Origin: an uncultured Bacteroidota bacterium
GTDB taxonomy: Bacteria > Bacteroidota > Bacteroidia > Chitinophagales > Chitinophagaceae
Reading direction: 5' to 3'
NCBI GenBank assembly: GCA_903865435.1
Contig: CAIPJS010000020.1
Span: 1 to 64,000 of the forward strand
DNA: 64,000 bases
Part shown: piece after piece, positions 33,312-42,223 of the stretch
Layout of the letters: each line of letters begins with the position of its first letter
How positions within the stretch are numbered: position 1 is the stretch's first letter
The notes under the pieces: generated by a model
What the model saw: the letters and a program-made list of their open reading frames with translations, nothing else
Told to the model about the DNA's origin: nothing
Databases searched by the model: none
Translations under genes and position numbers: made by a program

Positions 33312-34613
33312 ATGAAAAAATTATCACTCACTCTTATTGGACTTTATTTATTATTTCTACATGGGTTTTCTCAGGTAACAGAGCACTATACCAGTATATT
33401 TCAAGCCAAACCTTTAAAAATCGAAGAGATTAATTTAGTGACAAGTTACTATTCGCAAACTGGAACACATTCTGCAGTAACCGGAGGAGGCAATGGCGTT
33501 TACGGAGGAATTACATTGAATGGTTCTGAACAACTTACCGATTTTGCAAATATGTTGGAATTGAAATTAGTAGGATATGGTGAAACTGGATTGAAACATA
33601 CTATCCTTGCTGGTTTAGGCATCGACCATCATACTGCTGCATCACAAAGATGGATTTCTAGTACTGGCGCTTCATCACCAGAAGGCACAAGAGTTTATCC
33701 ATCTATCAATTGGACAGAAGAAAATGAAGAAAAAGGAACTGAATTTGGATTTGGTTCTTATTACTCTCATGAATACAATTACAATTCTTTTGCTTTGGAC
33801 GGACATTATGGTTTTAAAAATAAAACAGGCGGCGAGTTTACTGGAAAAGTATCTGCTTATTTTGATCAGGTTAAATTAATTTATCCTTCGGAATTAATTC
33901 CTGCTACGGCCATAGCAGGTGTTACACCTTATGATGTAAACATTATTAAAACCAATGCCAGTGGTGGTGGAGGTGGTGGTGGTATTTATGTTGGTGGAGA
34001 TTCAAAACCAAGCATTCCTACTTCTCCTCGTAATACGTATACAGGTTCTTTAACTTATTCTCAAGTTGTCAATAAAAGCGCTCAATTTTCTTTGTTATTA
34101 GACATCGTTAAACAAGATGGATGGTTGGGCTTGCCATTTCATAGAGTCTTTTTTAAAGACGGATCTGAAAAAATTGAAAACCTACCCCATTCAAGATTAA
34201 AAATTCCAGTGGGCGCGCGTTTTAATTATTTTATTGGGGATGATTTAATTGTCAGAACCTATTATCGTTTTTATACAGATGATTGGGGATTGGTTTCCCA
34301 TACGGCTAGTGTAGAATTACCCTATAAGATCACACCATTTTTTTCGGTGTCTCCATTTTATAGATTCTATACCCAAACGGCTACCAAATATTTTGCACCC
34401 TTGGGCATGCATGCCAGTTCGGATACTTATTTTACAAGTAACTACTCTGCTGCTGCTTTTAATAGCAATTATTTTGGGTTAGGACTTAGGTCGGCCCCCC
34501 CAGGTGGTTTTGAAGGCACGTATTTATCGGCCTTGGAATTAAGATATGGTCATTATTCCCAAAGTACCGACCTCAATTCTAATGTAATCTCATTACATTT
34601 TACGCTTAAATAA
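33312..34613 (+). CDS. DUF3570 outer-membrane beta-barrel protein
   Basis: The 433-residue product has a signal peptide (about 20 residues, ending near HGFSQ) and a run of amphipathic strands typical of a barrel, ending with HFTLK. A glycine-rich loop (SGGGGGGGIYVGG, about residues 217-229) lies in the centre. Members of DUF3570 are paired with DUF4266 lipoproteins in many Gram-negative bacteria; the pair is probably an outer-membrane export or assembly site. It is the last gene of the cluster, followed by a terminator at 34646. No catalytic residues can be identified. Confidence 0.8.
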   Translation: MKKLSLTLIGLYLLFLHGFSQVTEHYTSIFQAKPLKIEEINLVTSYYSQTGTHSAVTGGGNGVYGGITLNGSEQLTDFANMLELKLVGYGETGLKHTILAGLGIDHHTAASQRWISSTGASSPEGTRVYPSINWTEENEEKGTEFGFGSYYSHEYNYNSFALDGHYGFKNKTGGEFTGKVSAYFDQVKLIYPSELIPATAIAGVTPYDVNIIKTNASGGGGGGGIYVGGDSKPSIPTSPRNTYTGSLTYSQVVNKSAQFSLLLDIVKQDGWLGLPFHRVFFKDGSEKIENLPHSRLKIPVGARFNYFIGDDLIVRTYYRFYTDDWGLVSHTASVELPYKITPFFSVSPFYRFYTQTATKYFAPLGMHASSDTYFTSNYSAAAFNSNYFGLGLRSAPPGGFEGTYLSALELRYGHYSQSTDLNSNVISLHFTLK

Positions 34614-34645
34614 GGGTCATCAGGCCCTTTGTAATTTTTTAATTG

Positions 34646-34684
34646 AATAGGCGAGCTAGTCTTTGACAGGCTCGCCTATTTGTA
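34646..34684 (+). terminator. Terminator of the thioredoxin-ApbE-DUF4266-DUF3570 operon
   Basis: AATAGGCGAGC (34646-34656) and GCTCGCCTATT (34670-34680) are perfect 11-base complements around a 13-base loop, followed by TTGT. This marks the end of the redox cluster. Confidence 0.75.
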
Positions 34685-34733
34685 TTAAATTAGATCCTTC
34701 CAATCTCTACATCAATATTAAAAAATAGCTAGT

Positions 34734-37700
34734 ATGAAACAAATCATTTTGCGCAGTTTATTTTTCCTTTTTTTACCAATGGTGGTCATGGCACAAAAGA
34801 AAAATGAAATTGCAAAGTCAGTAAATAACGTCAATGAAACAGAATATTATAAACCTTTGTTATGGAGAAATGTGGGTCCCATGCGCGGTGGCCGTTCTGT
34901 AACCTCTACAGGGGTCATTGGGAATAGTTTTACTTATTATATGGGTACCACTGGTGGAGGTATTTGGAAAACAGAAGATGCTGGTCAAACCTGGGAAAAT
35001 GTATCTGATGGATTTTTTAAAACAGGATCAGTAGGTGCTGTGGCTGTTGCTGCTTCTGATGCGAATGTAGTGTATGTTGGTATGGGAGAACATCCTCCAA
35101 GAGGGGTTACTTCAAGTTATGGAGATGGTGTATATAAAAGTACAGATGCAGGAAAAACCTGGAAACATATAGGATTAGATTTAACAAGACAAATAGCCAA
35201 TATTCGTATTCATCCTACCAACCCAGATATTGTTTATGTAGCAGCACAAGGTGCAATACATGGTGCAAGTGTAGACAGAGGTGTTTACAAATCTGTGGAT
35301 GGAGGAAAAACTTGGAACAAAACATTGTATGTAGATGAAAATTCTGGTTGTGTGGATTTAAGTATGGATATGAATAATCCAAGAATTTTGTATGCAGCGA
35401 TGTGGGATTATCGTCGTTTGCCTTGGGAAGTAAGAAGTGGTGGAAAGGGAAGTGGTTTGTATAAGAGTACAGATGGTGGAGATACTTGGGAAAAAATTCA
35501 AAATGGATTGCCTAAAGAATTAGGAAAAATGAGTGTGGCAGTTTCACAAGCCAATTCTAATAAAATTTATTTAGTGGTAGAGAGTGATTCAGAAAAAGAA
35601 CAAGGTGGATTATTTGTTTCTGAAGATGCAGGAAAATCTTGGAACAGAATTAGTAAAGATCATCGATTGGTGCAAAGAGCTTGGTATTATATCGAAGCTA
35701 CTGCCGATCCTGTGGATGAAAATACAGTCTATGTTTTAAGTTCTCCTGCTATAAAAAGTACAGATGGCGGAAAAACATGGGAAAATTTTAGAGCACCGCA
35801 TGGAGACTATCATCAGTTGTGGATCAATCCGAACAACAATAAAAATATGATTGTTTCCAATGATGGGGGTGGTGCCATTACATTTAATGGAGGAAAAACT
35901 TGGAGCACGCAAAACAATCAACCTACAGCACAATTTTATAGAGTGAATGCTGATAATTTATTCCCATTCAATTTGTATGGTGGTCAACAAGACAATTCCA
36001 GTGTAAAAATTGCCAATCAAACTACCTCATGGGGAGGCATTTCTGATCGCGATTGGACTTCAAGTGCTGGCGGTGAATCTGCTTTTTTAGCCTTTGATCC
36101 AAACAACCCAAGATATGTAATGGGAGGATCGTATCAAGGTACCATTGGCGTATTGGATACTAAAACCAATGATGAAGTAAGCGTGATGGTAGCGCCCATT
36201 CAATATCAGTCCTTACAACCTAAGGACATGAAATACCGTTTCAATTGGAACGCACCAATCGTAAGATCGATGCATGAAGACGCGTATTACCATGCAGGAA
36301 ATATTTTATTCAAAACAACCGATTTGGGAAAATCTTGGAAAGCCATCTCTCCAGATTTAACAACCCATGATACTTCTAAAATGGGTAGGAGCGGAACGCC
36401 ATATACCAATGAGGGCGCTGGTGGAGAAAATTATTGTACGATTGCATATGTTATAGAATCACCACTTGAAAAAGGAGTCATCTATACTGGAAGTGATGAT
36501 GGCTTAGTACACATCACTAAAGATGGTGGCGCTACATGGAACAATATTACACCAGAAGGGGTGAAAGGTGCCTTGGTCAATTCAATTGAAGTATCTCCTT
36601 TTGATAAAGCCACAGCTTATATTGCTGTTACTAGATATAAGTTCAACGACTTTACACCATTTTTATACAAAACAACCGATTATGGAAAAACTTGGACCAA
36701 GTTAGTAGACGGTATTCCTTATGGTGCTTTTGTAAGAGTGGTGCGTGAGGACAATCAAGTTAAAAATTTATTGTACGCAGGAACTGAAACTGGATTTTAT
36801 ATTTCTTACAATGGTGGTTTGAATTGGAAACAATTGCAACTCAACTTACCTATTGTAGCCATTACCGATTTAAAATTACATCAAGATAAATTATTGGCTT
36901 CTACCCAAGGGCGTGCATTTTGGATTTTAGATGACTTAACGCCTGTTCGAAAAGCGGCATCAAGTTTAAACAATGCATTTAGTTTATTACCAGTTTCAAA
37001 TGTATATCGAATCAACAGTGGAAGTCCTTTAGACAGACAATTTAGCGAAGACGAAAATCCATTGAAGATCAATACCACCATGGTAAATCCTGCAAGTGGA
37101 GCAGTGATTTATTACCATATACAAAATAAAGACTCTGTTAAAAAACTAAGCATTGAAATTTTAGATGCCGCCAACAATGTTATTCGTACTTATGCCAATG
37201 AGAAATCTACGCAAGCAACAAGTAACAATAGCAAAGAGTCGGATCCTAAAGTAGAAATTAGAACTGGCTTGAATAGATTTGTTTGGGATTTGCGTCATGC
37301 CAATCTGCCTTCTATTGACAATGTATACATCGAAGGAAGCAATGCAGGCCGTAAAGTAATTCCAGGTGAATATACCATTCGTTTAAAAATCAACGAAGCA
37401 GAACAAAGCGCCAAAGTAAAAGTATTGGCAGACCCAAGATACAATGCACCATCAGCAGATTTTGAAGCACAAGAAAAATGGTCCAAATTAGTTTCAGAGG
37501 ATGTAACTGCCATTCATGTGTCTGTGGTGCAAATGCGCAAAGTGCAAGATCAATTGAATCAGTTTGTGAAAAGAGCTGAAGGCAATAAAACTTTAGATTC
37601 TTTAACAGCTAAAGCCAAAGCCATCAATAAAGTGATTAAAGTGTGGGAAGAAGAATTAATTCAGCCCAAGTCACAAAGCAATGATGATGTTATCAATTTC

Positions 37701-37922
37701 ATTAATAAATTAAGTGCAAATTTAATTTTCTTAAAAGGAGAAATTGAAAGCAGTGCAAGTTTGCCTTATGTTACCGAAGGGCAAATGAAACGCTATGATG
37801 AGTTGCATGCAGCATGGGGAAAATATGAAATACAAAAACAATCATTATTAACCAATGAAATTGCAGCATTCAATGAAGCTTGTAGAAAAGCCAATTGGAA
37901 TTTTGTAGGTTTTGAAAATTAA
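34734..37922 (+). CDS. Asp-box (BNR/VPS10-like) beta-propeller exported protein, 1062 aa
   Basis: The third member of this family in the window. A signal peptide ending VVMA-Q is followed by [15 protein letters not shown] and many Asp boxes ([72 protein letters not shown]) to about residue 700, then [12 protein letters not shown], a beta-sandwich and a helical C-terminus. It is followed directly by an S9 prolyl peptidase gene (start 8 bases after its stop), which points to a peptide-related role shared with the two paralogues near 3-9 kb. Enzyme activity, if any, is unknown. Confidence 0.85.
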   Translation: MKQIILRSLFFLFLPMVVMAQKKNEIAKSVNNVNETEYYKPLLWRNVGPMRGGRSVTSTGVIGNSFTYYMGTTGGGIWKTEDAGQTWENVSDGFFKTGSVGAVAVAASDANVVYVGMGEHPPRGVTSSYGDGVYKSTDAGKTWKHIGLDLTRQIANIRIHPTNPDIVYVAAQGAIHGASVDRGVYKSVDGGKTWNKTLYVDENSGCVDLSMDMNNPRILYAAMWDYRRLPWEVRSGGKGSGLYKSTDGGDTWEKIQNGLPKELGKMSVAVSQANSNKIYLVVESDSEKEQGGLFVSEDAGKSWNRISKDHRLVQRAWYYIEATADPVDENTVYVLSSPAIKSTDGGKTWENFRAPHGDYHQLWINPNNNKNMIVSNDGGGAITFNGGKTWSTQNNQPTAQFYRVNADNLFPFNLYGGQQDNSSVKIANQTTSWGGISDRDWTSSAGGESAFLAFDPNNPRYVMGGSYQGTIGVLDTKTNDEVSVMVAPIQYQSLQPKDMKYRFNWNAPIVRSMHEDAYYHAGNILFKTTDLGKSWKAISPDLTTHDTSKMGRSGTPYTNEGAGGENYCTIAYVIESPLEKGVIYTGSDDGLVHITKDGGATWNNITPEGVKGALVNSIEVSPFDKATAYIAVTRYKFNDFTPFLYKTTDYGKTWTKLVDGIPYGAFVRVVREDNQVKNLLYAGTETGFYISYNGGLNWKQLQLNLPIVAITDLKLHQDKLLASTQGRAFWILDDLTPVRKAASSLNNAFSLLPVSNVYRINSGSPLDRQFSEDENPLKINTTMVNPASGAVIYYHIQNKDSVKKLSIEILDAANNVIRTYANEKSTQATSNNSKESDPKVEIRTGLNRFVWDLRHANLPSIDNVYIEGSNAGRKVIPGEYTIRLKINEAEQSAKVKVLADPRYNAPSADFEAQEKWSKLVSEDVTAIHVSVVQMRKVQDQLNQFVKRAEGNKTLDSLTAKAKAINKVIKVWEEELIQPKSQSNDDVINFINKLSANLIFLKGEIESSASLPYVTEGQMKRYDELHAAWGKYEIQKQSLLTNEIAAFNEACRKANWNFVGFEN

Positions 37923-37929
37923 ATTATTT

Positions 37930-39900
37930 ATGAAAAAAATTATTTTATCCTTATTTTTTGCAAGTGTCTTTGCTTTTGGCTATGCGCAAGTGCCTGCACT
38001 TAGAGCCATACAACCAAGCGATTTGTATCGTTTGAATTCCATCTCCAATCCAAAAGTTTCTCCAGATGGCAATTGGATTTTATACAGTTTAAGCACGGTA
38101 GATGCCGTCAAAGATAATTTCAGTTCTAAATTATACATGATAAGTGCCAATGGCAAAGAAACGCTTGCATTAACTGAAAATACCAAAGCCTTCTCTAATT
38201 ACAATTGGAGTCCCGATGGCAAATACATTTCTTTTTTGGCCCCAGGTAAAGAACAGGAAGGGATGCAATTGTTTTTAATGGATAGAAGAGGTGGAGAACC
38301 CATTCAATGGACGCACATCAAAGGTGAAATTCAATCTTATCAATGGTTTAAAGATGGCAAGCATTTAATTTTTACCATTAAAGATTTTAATTATGCAGAT
38401 ACAGCCAAATCTAAAAATAGAAAACCTTATGAGATAGATAGGTACCGCTTTAAAGCAGACTATGAAGGTTATTTAGACAATCGTAAAACCCATTTGTATG
38501 CTTTTAATGTAGCTGCTAAAAAATTGGATACTTTAACCAAAGGAAATTTTAACGAATCAGAAGCAGACATTAGCAGTGATGGAAAATTCATGGTGTATGT
38601 AAGCAATACCAGCATCAACTCAGATCAAAATGACAATACGGATATTTTCATAAGATCATTAAGTGGGGATAGTGTAAAACAGTTGACCAATTATAAAGGA
38701 TCAAATCGTAGTCCTAAATTTAGTCCAGACAATCATTCGGTTGCGTTTTTACAAGCAAGTTCTGAAGATGCTTACAATATGTATGATTTGCAACAATTGG
38801 GTGTGTATGATCTACAAAAAAATATCGCTAAAATTATTACCAAAAACTACGATCGTTCTATTGAAAATATAATTTGGAATGTAGATGGCCAATCTATTTT
38901 GGCAACAGTAGAAGATGATCGAAGTCAAAATATGGTACAATTCAATGCAAACTCAGGGGAGGCAAAACAATTAACGCATGAGATGGGCGTGTACAATAGT
39001 TTAGACATGAATGCAAATGGAAATTTAGTGGCTTTGTACAGTAGTCCCAATATACCTTCTGAAATTTATACTGCTACCAATTTTCAATTTCAACAACTCA
39101 CCCATGTACAAGACAGTTTTTTAGCACCACTTAAAAAAATAGTCGTAAAGGGTTTTAGTGCGGTTGCCTCAGATAAAAATAAAGTAAATGGCATCTTGTA
39201 TTTGCCAGATAGTGCTTCAAAAAATTTACCGCTTGTTTTATTTATACATGGAGGCCCCGTAGCACAGGATGAATATTCATTTGATTTATCGCGTCAAATA
39301 TATGCTGCAGCAGGTTATGCAGTAGCAGCTGTGAATTATAGAGGAAGTAGTGGACGAGGGGCTAATTATACCAAAACCATATATGCAGATTGGGGGAACA
39401 AAGAAGTCAAAGACATTATTGGTGCTGCAAATTATTTAATTAAAGAAGGCTTTGCCGATTCTAACAAAATGGCCATCGCGGGTTGGAGTTATGGAGGCAT
39501 ACTTACCAATTACACCATTGCAACCGATCATCGATTCAAAGCAGCAGTAAGTGGAGCGGGCAGCTCTTTAATGCTTTCTTTTTATGGAACCGATCAATAC
39601 ATTACACAATATGAACCTGAATTGGGCAAGCCATGGGAAAATTTAAAAAAATGGTTGGATGTTTCTTATCCATTCTTTAAAGTGAAAGAAATAAAAACAC
39701 CTACTTTATTTATGGCCAGCCAAGCAGATTTTAATGTACCAGTTGTAGGTGCCGAACAAATGTATCAGGCATTTAAATCGGTAGGGATTCCAACAGAATT
39801 GATTATTTATCCCAATCAGAATCATGGCATTCGTGTGCCTTCCTATTTGATACATAGATACGACAGTCATATCAATTGGTTTAAGACCTATCTTAAATAA
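37930..39900 (+). CDS. Exported S9 family serine peptidase (dipeptidyl/acylaminoacyl peptidase-like)
   Basis: The frame opens at a TTG (37912) inside the previous gene, but the ATG at 37930 gives a clean signal peptide (MKKIILSLFFASVFAFGYA-Q). A WD40-like propeller (about 30-400) precedes the alpha/beta hydrolase domain with the oxyanion strand FIHGGP, the nucleophile elbow GWSYGG (Ser520), the Asp in ASQADFNVP and the His in NQNHGI. S9 enzymes cut peptides after proline or remove acylated or dipeptide N-terminal units. Only eight bases separate it from the propeller gene, so they form an operon, and the sugar oxidoreductase and mutarotase genes follow in the same direction. Confidence 0.87.
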   Translation: MKKIILSLFFASVFAFGYAQVPALRAIQPSDLYRLNSISNPKVSPDGNWILYSLSTVDAVKDNFSSKLYMISANGKETLALTENTKAFSNYNWSPDGKYISFLAPGKEQEGMQLFLMDRRGGEPIQWTHIKGEIQSYQWFKDGKHLIFTIKDFNYADTAKSKNRKPYEIDRYRFKADYEGYLDNRKTHLYAFNVAAKKLDTLTKGNFNESEADISSDGKFMVYVSNTSINSDQNDNTDIFIRSLSGDSVKQLTNYKGSNRSPKFSPDNHSVAFLQASSEDAYNMYDLQQLGVYDLQKNIAKIITKNYDRSIENIIWNVDGQSILATVEDDRSQNMVQFNANSGEAKQLTHEMGVYNSLDMNANGNLVALYSSPNIPSEIYTATNFQFQQLTHVQDSFLAPLKKIVVKGFSAVASDKNKVNGILYLPDSASKNLPLVLFIHGGPVAQDEYSFDLSRQIYAAAGYAVAAVNYRGSSGRGANYTKTIYADWGNKEVKDIIGAANYLIKEGFADSNKMAIAGWSYGGILTNYTIATDHRFKAAVSGAGSSLMLSFYGTDQYITQYEPELGKPWENLKKWLDVSYPFFKVKEIKTPTLFMASQADFNVPVVGAEQMYQAFKSVGIPTELIIYPNQNHGIRVPSYLIHRYDSHINWFKTYLK

Positions 39901-39921
39901 TAAAGGAGTAAATTGTAAGCA

Positions 39922-40911
39922 ATGAATACAATTAGATGGGGCATGATTGGATGTGGCAGTGTCACTGAATTAAAAAGTGGTCCTGCGTTTAATAAAGCTG
40001 CTGGTTCTAAATTAATAGCAGTAATGCGCCGTGACGCAGAAAAATTAAAAGACTATGCTACTCGACATCATGTGCCTTATGCCTTTACAGATGCGGATGA
40101 ATTAATCAACCACCCCGAAGTGGATGCAGTTTACATTGCTACACCACCAAAATTTCATGAGCAGTATGCCATTGCTGCCATGAAAGCAGGCAAACCAGTA
40201 TATGTAGAAAAGCCCATGGCATTGGATGTAGCCGCATGCATGCGCATGGAAGCCTATTCAAAAGAATCGGGTGTGAAGATGGTGGTAGCGCATTATCGTC
40301 GTGCCTTGCCCTTGTTTTTAGAAGTTAAAAAATTAATGGATGCCAATGCTATTGGGAAAATACGTTCTGTGCGCATCGAGATGTTAAAACAAGCAGGTGG
40401 CAATTTAAATCCAGTTGAAAATTGGAGAATAGATCCAGCATTAGCAGGCGGTGGTTATTTTTACGACTTAGCGCCGCATCAATTGGATTTGATTTTTTAT
40501 TATTTTGGTAAAGCAATTCATTATGCAGGTAATTCAAGCAATCAAGCGGGCTTGTATGCAGCAGAAGATACTGTGCACGGCACCATGCTTTTAGAAAATG
40601 GAATTGAATGTACAGGTGAATGGAATTTTGCAGGGTCCACTAGCGAAGACAAAGATCTTTTTGAAATTGTAGGAACAAAAGGAAAAATTTCTTTCCCTGT
40701 ATTTGGACATGATATTCTTTTAGAAAAAATAAATGAAGTGCTTGATAATAAAGAGACCATTCATTTTGAACCACCTATGCACAATCAACAAAATTTTATT
40801 GAGAAAGTGGTACAATATTTTCTAGGGACTGGGAGCAATCCATGCAGTGCAGCTGATGCTTTACAATCAATGCGCGTCATGGAAAGCTTTGTATATGGGG
40901 CTAATAAATAA
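39922..40911 (+). CDS. Gfo/Idh/MocA-family sugar oxidoreductase (cytoplasmic)
   Basis: The 329-residue protein lacks a signal and starts with the Rossmann motif (MIGCGSVTELKSGPAF), followed by the Asp/Glu region and the IATPPKFH strand, then the catalytic lysine in VEKPMALD. The C-terminal domain carries a conserved DLAPHQLDLIFY histidine motif. Members oxidise or isomerise monosaccharides with NAD(P). It is followed 15 bases later by an L-rhamnose mutarotase, which suggests a pathway for L-rhamnose or a related deoxysugar. The exact substrate cannot be deduced. Confidence 0.82.
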   Translation: MNTIRWGMIGCGSVTELKSGPAFNKAAGSKLIAVMRRDAEKLKDYATRHHVPYAFTDADELINHPEVDAVYIATPPKFHEQYAIAAMKAGKPVYVEKPMALDVAACMRMEAYSKESGVKMVVAHYRRALPLFLEVKKLMDANAIGKIRSVRIEMLKQAGGNLNPVENWRIDPALAGGGYFYDLAPHQLDLIFYYFGKAIHYAGNSSNQAGLYAAEDTVHGTMLLENGIECTGEWNFAGSTSEDKDLFEIVGTKGKISFPVFGHDILLEKINEVLDNKETIHFEPPMHNQQNFIEKVVQYFLGTGSNPCSAADALQSMRVMESFVYGANK

Positions 40912-40926
40912 TTTTAATTAAATGCT

Positions 40927-41262
40927 ATGACTAGATATTGTTTTGCTTTGGATTTGAAAGAGGATGCGCAATCAATTGCAACCTATGAACAATACCATCA
41001 ATCGGTATGGCCAGAAATTATTGCTTCTATTAAAGAGGCAGATATTAAAACCCTAGATATATACAGAGTAGCCAATAGATTGTTTATGATTATGGAAGTG
41101 GGTGCTGATTTTAGTTTTGAAAAAAAAGCGGCCATAGATGCAAAAAATGAAATGGTCATACAATGGGAAAAATTAATGTGGGAATACCAACAAGCACTGC
41201 CTTCTGCCCAGCCTGGGCAGAAATGGGTCTTGATGCAAAAAATATTTACTTTATCAAATTAG
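40927..41262 (+). CDS. L-rhamnose mutarotase family protein
   Basis: The 111-residue protein fits the RhaM family: a ferredoxin-like fold with the pattern YCFALDLKED...YEQYHQSVWPEIIASIKEADI near the N-terminus, where His/Trp/Pro form the sugar pocket, and YRVANRLFMIMEV in the centre. RhaM interconverts the alpha and beta anomers of L-rhamnose. The gene overlaps the convergent TauE/SafE gene by 17 bases at their 3' ends. Some relatives act on L-fucose, and fucose-related genes are at both ends of the window. Confidence 0.85.
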   Translation: MTRYCFALDLKEDAQSIATYEQYHQSVWPEIIASIKEADIKTLDIYRVANRLFMIMEVGADFSFEKKAAIDAKNEMVIQWEKLMWEYQQALPSAQPGQKWVLMQKIFTLSN

Positions 41263-42049
41263 AAAAGAAAAATTGTTCAATCATAATGAACAAGGACATG
41301 GCCAGCACAAAAAATCCGAATCCTTTTTTCAATTTGGCTCCATCCATTTTTTTATTTAAGTAATTGCCCGTGATAATACCTAAAGTGGCTAATATAATAA
41401 TCTTGTATAAAAAGTTCCAATCCACATTGGTATGAAATAAATCTCCTGTAAAGCCAACTAAAGATTTAATACTAATAATTACTAAGGAAGAAGCAATGGC
41501 TTTTTTCATGGGTAATTTGGCTAAAATCACTAAAGCAGGGATAATTAAAAATCCACCACCTGCACCCACAATCCCTGTTAACAAGCCTTCTCCCAATCCT
41601 ACAATCATTAAGCTATATCCATAAATGGGTAAAACGGCTGCAGCTTCTTTTTTATTTTTTCCAAGAATCATGGACAAGGCTGAAACGAGCATCAGTATCG
41701 AAAAAAACAACATTATAAAATTGCTTTTAGTGAGTAGAATGTTTTTCCCAATATTCATGGCAGCAGGAATTGCAGGCAATAAAAATTTTCTTGATAAGAA
41801 AACCCCTAAAATTGAAGGCAATCCAAACATCAACAATATTTTAAAATCAACTAATTTTTGTTTTAAACGAGAGATGACCCCTGCGATGCTGCTCAAACCA
41901 ACAACGCATAAAGAATAAGTGGTTGCCAATAAGGGTTCTACATTAAATAGATATACCAAAACGGGTACAGTTAAGATGGAGCCCCCGCTGCCAATGAGTC
42001 CTAAAGAAATACCAATAAGAATAGAAGCCAGATAACCAAACAAATGCAT
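41246..42049 (-). CDS. Sulfite exporter TauE/SafE-family permease
   Basis: The 267-residue membrane protein has about seven to eight helices and the family motifs GLIGSGGSILTVPVLVY at the start and GIVGAGGGFLIIPALVI in the second half (inverted repeats). These permeases move sulfite, sulfonates or other organic and sulfur anions across the inner membrane. It is divergent from a metallo-beta-lactamase/rhodanese protein with which TauE/SafE genes are often paired in sulfide-oxidation loci, so export of sulfite or thiosulfate is the likely role. Confidence 0.85.
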   Translation of the reverse strand: MHLFGYLASILIGISLGLIGSGGSILTVPVLVYLFNVEPLLATTYSLCVVGLSSIAGVISRLKQKLVDFKILLMFGLPSILGVFLSRKFLLPAIPAAMNIGKNILLTKSNFIMLFFSILMLVSALSMILGKNKKEAAAVLPIYGYSLMIVGLGEGLLTGIVGAGGGFLIIPALVILAKLPMKKAIASSLVIISIKSLVGFTGDLFHTNVDWNFLYKIIILATLGIITGNYLNKKMDGAKLKKGFGFFVLAMSLFIMIEQFFFSNLIK

Positions 42050-42093
42050 TGTATAAATTTTAACAAATCTCTCAAATGGGTGCTACAATTTAG

Positions 42094-42107
42094 GTAACAA
42101 TTGTCAC
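42094..42107. promoter_or_regulatory. Near-palindrome GTAACAATTGTCAC in the sulfur-locus intergenic region
   Basis: This 14-base motif is symmetric about CAATTG apart from one position (A/C). It resembles a CRP/FNR-type half-site arrangement with a different spacer and lies 68 bases from the better GTGA-N6-TCAC site, between the divergent TauE and MBL genes. Confidence 0.4.
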
Positions 42108-42160
42108 TTAGCCCCCAATTATTTGGGTAGGCGGTAACATATTATTTTTTTTACTTGAAA

Positions 42161-42176
42161 TGTGATTTATGTCACG
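42161..42176. promoter_or_regulatory. CRP/FNR-family-like operator TGTGA-N6-TCACG
   Basis: TGTGATTTATGTCACG has the classic TGTGA-N6-TCACA form of CRP/FNR-family sites, with a perfect GTGA/TCAC inverted repeat. It lies about 50-63 bases before the ATG of the metallo-beta-lactamase/rhodanese gene, close to a TTG and a CAACTTTG promoter-like sequence. A Crp/Fnr-type regulator that senses sulfide or redox state is a reasonable candidate, but no regulator gene is in the window. Confidence 0.55.
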
Positions 42177-42223
42177 GTATTGTCTAATTTTATATAGCAA
42201 CTTTGACGAAAGAATATACCAAC

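Noticed and set aside
37912-37929. TTG start of the S9 peptidase inside the propeller gene
   Set aside because: The ATG at 37930 begins the signal peptide; the TTG only lengthens it with a charged segment.
42203-42223. TTG start of the MBL-rhodanese gene
   Set aside because: It lies within a promoter-like TTTG stretch, and the ATG at 42224 starts the conserved domain.
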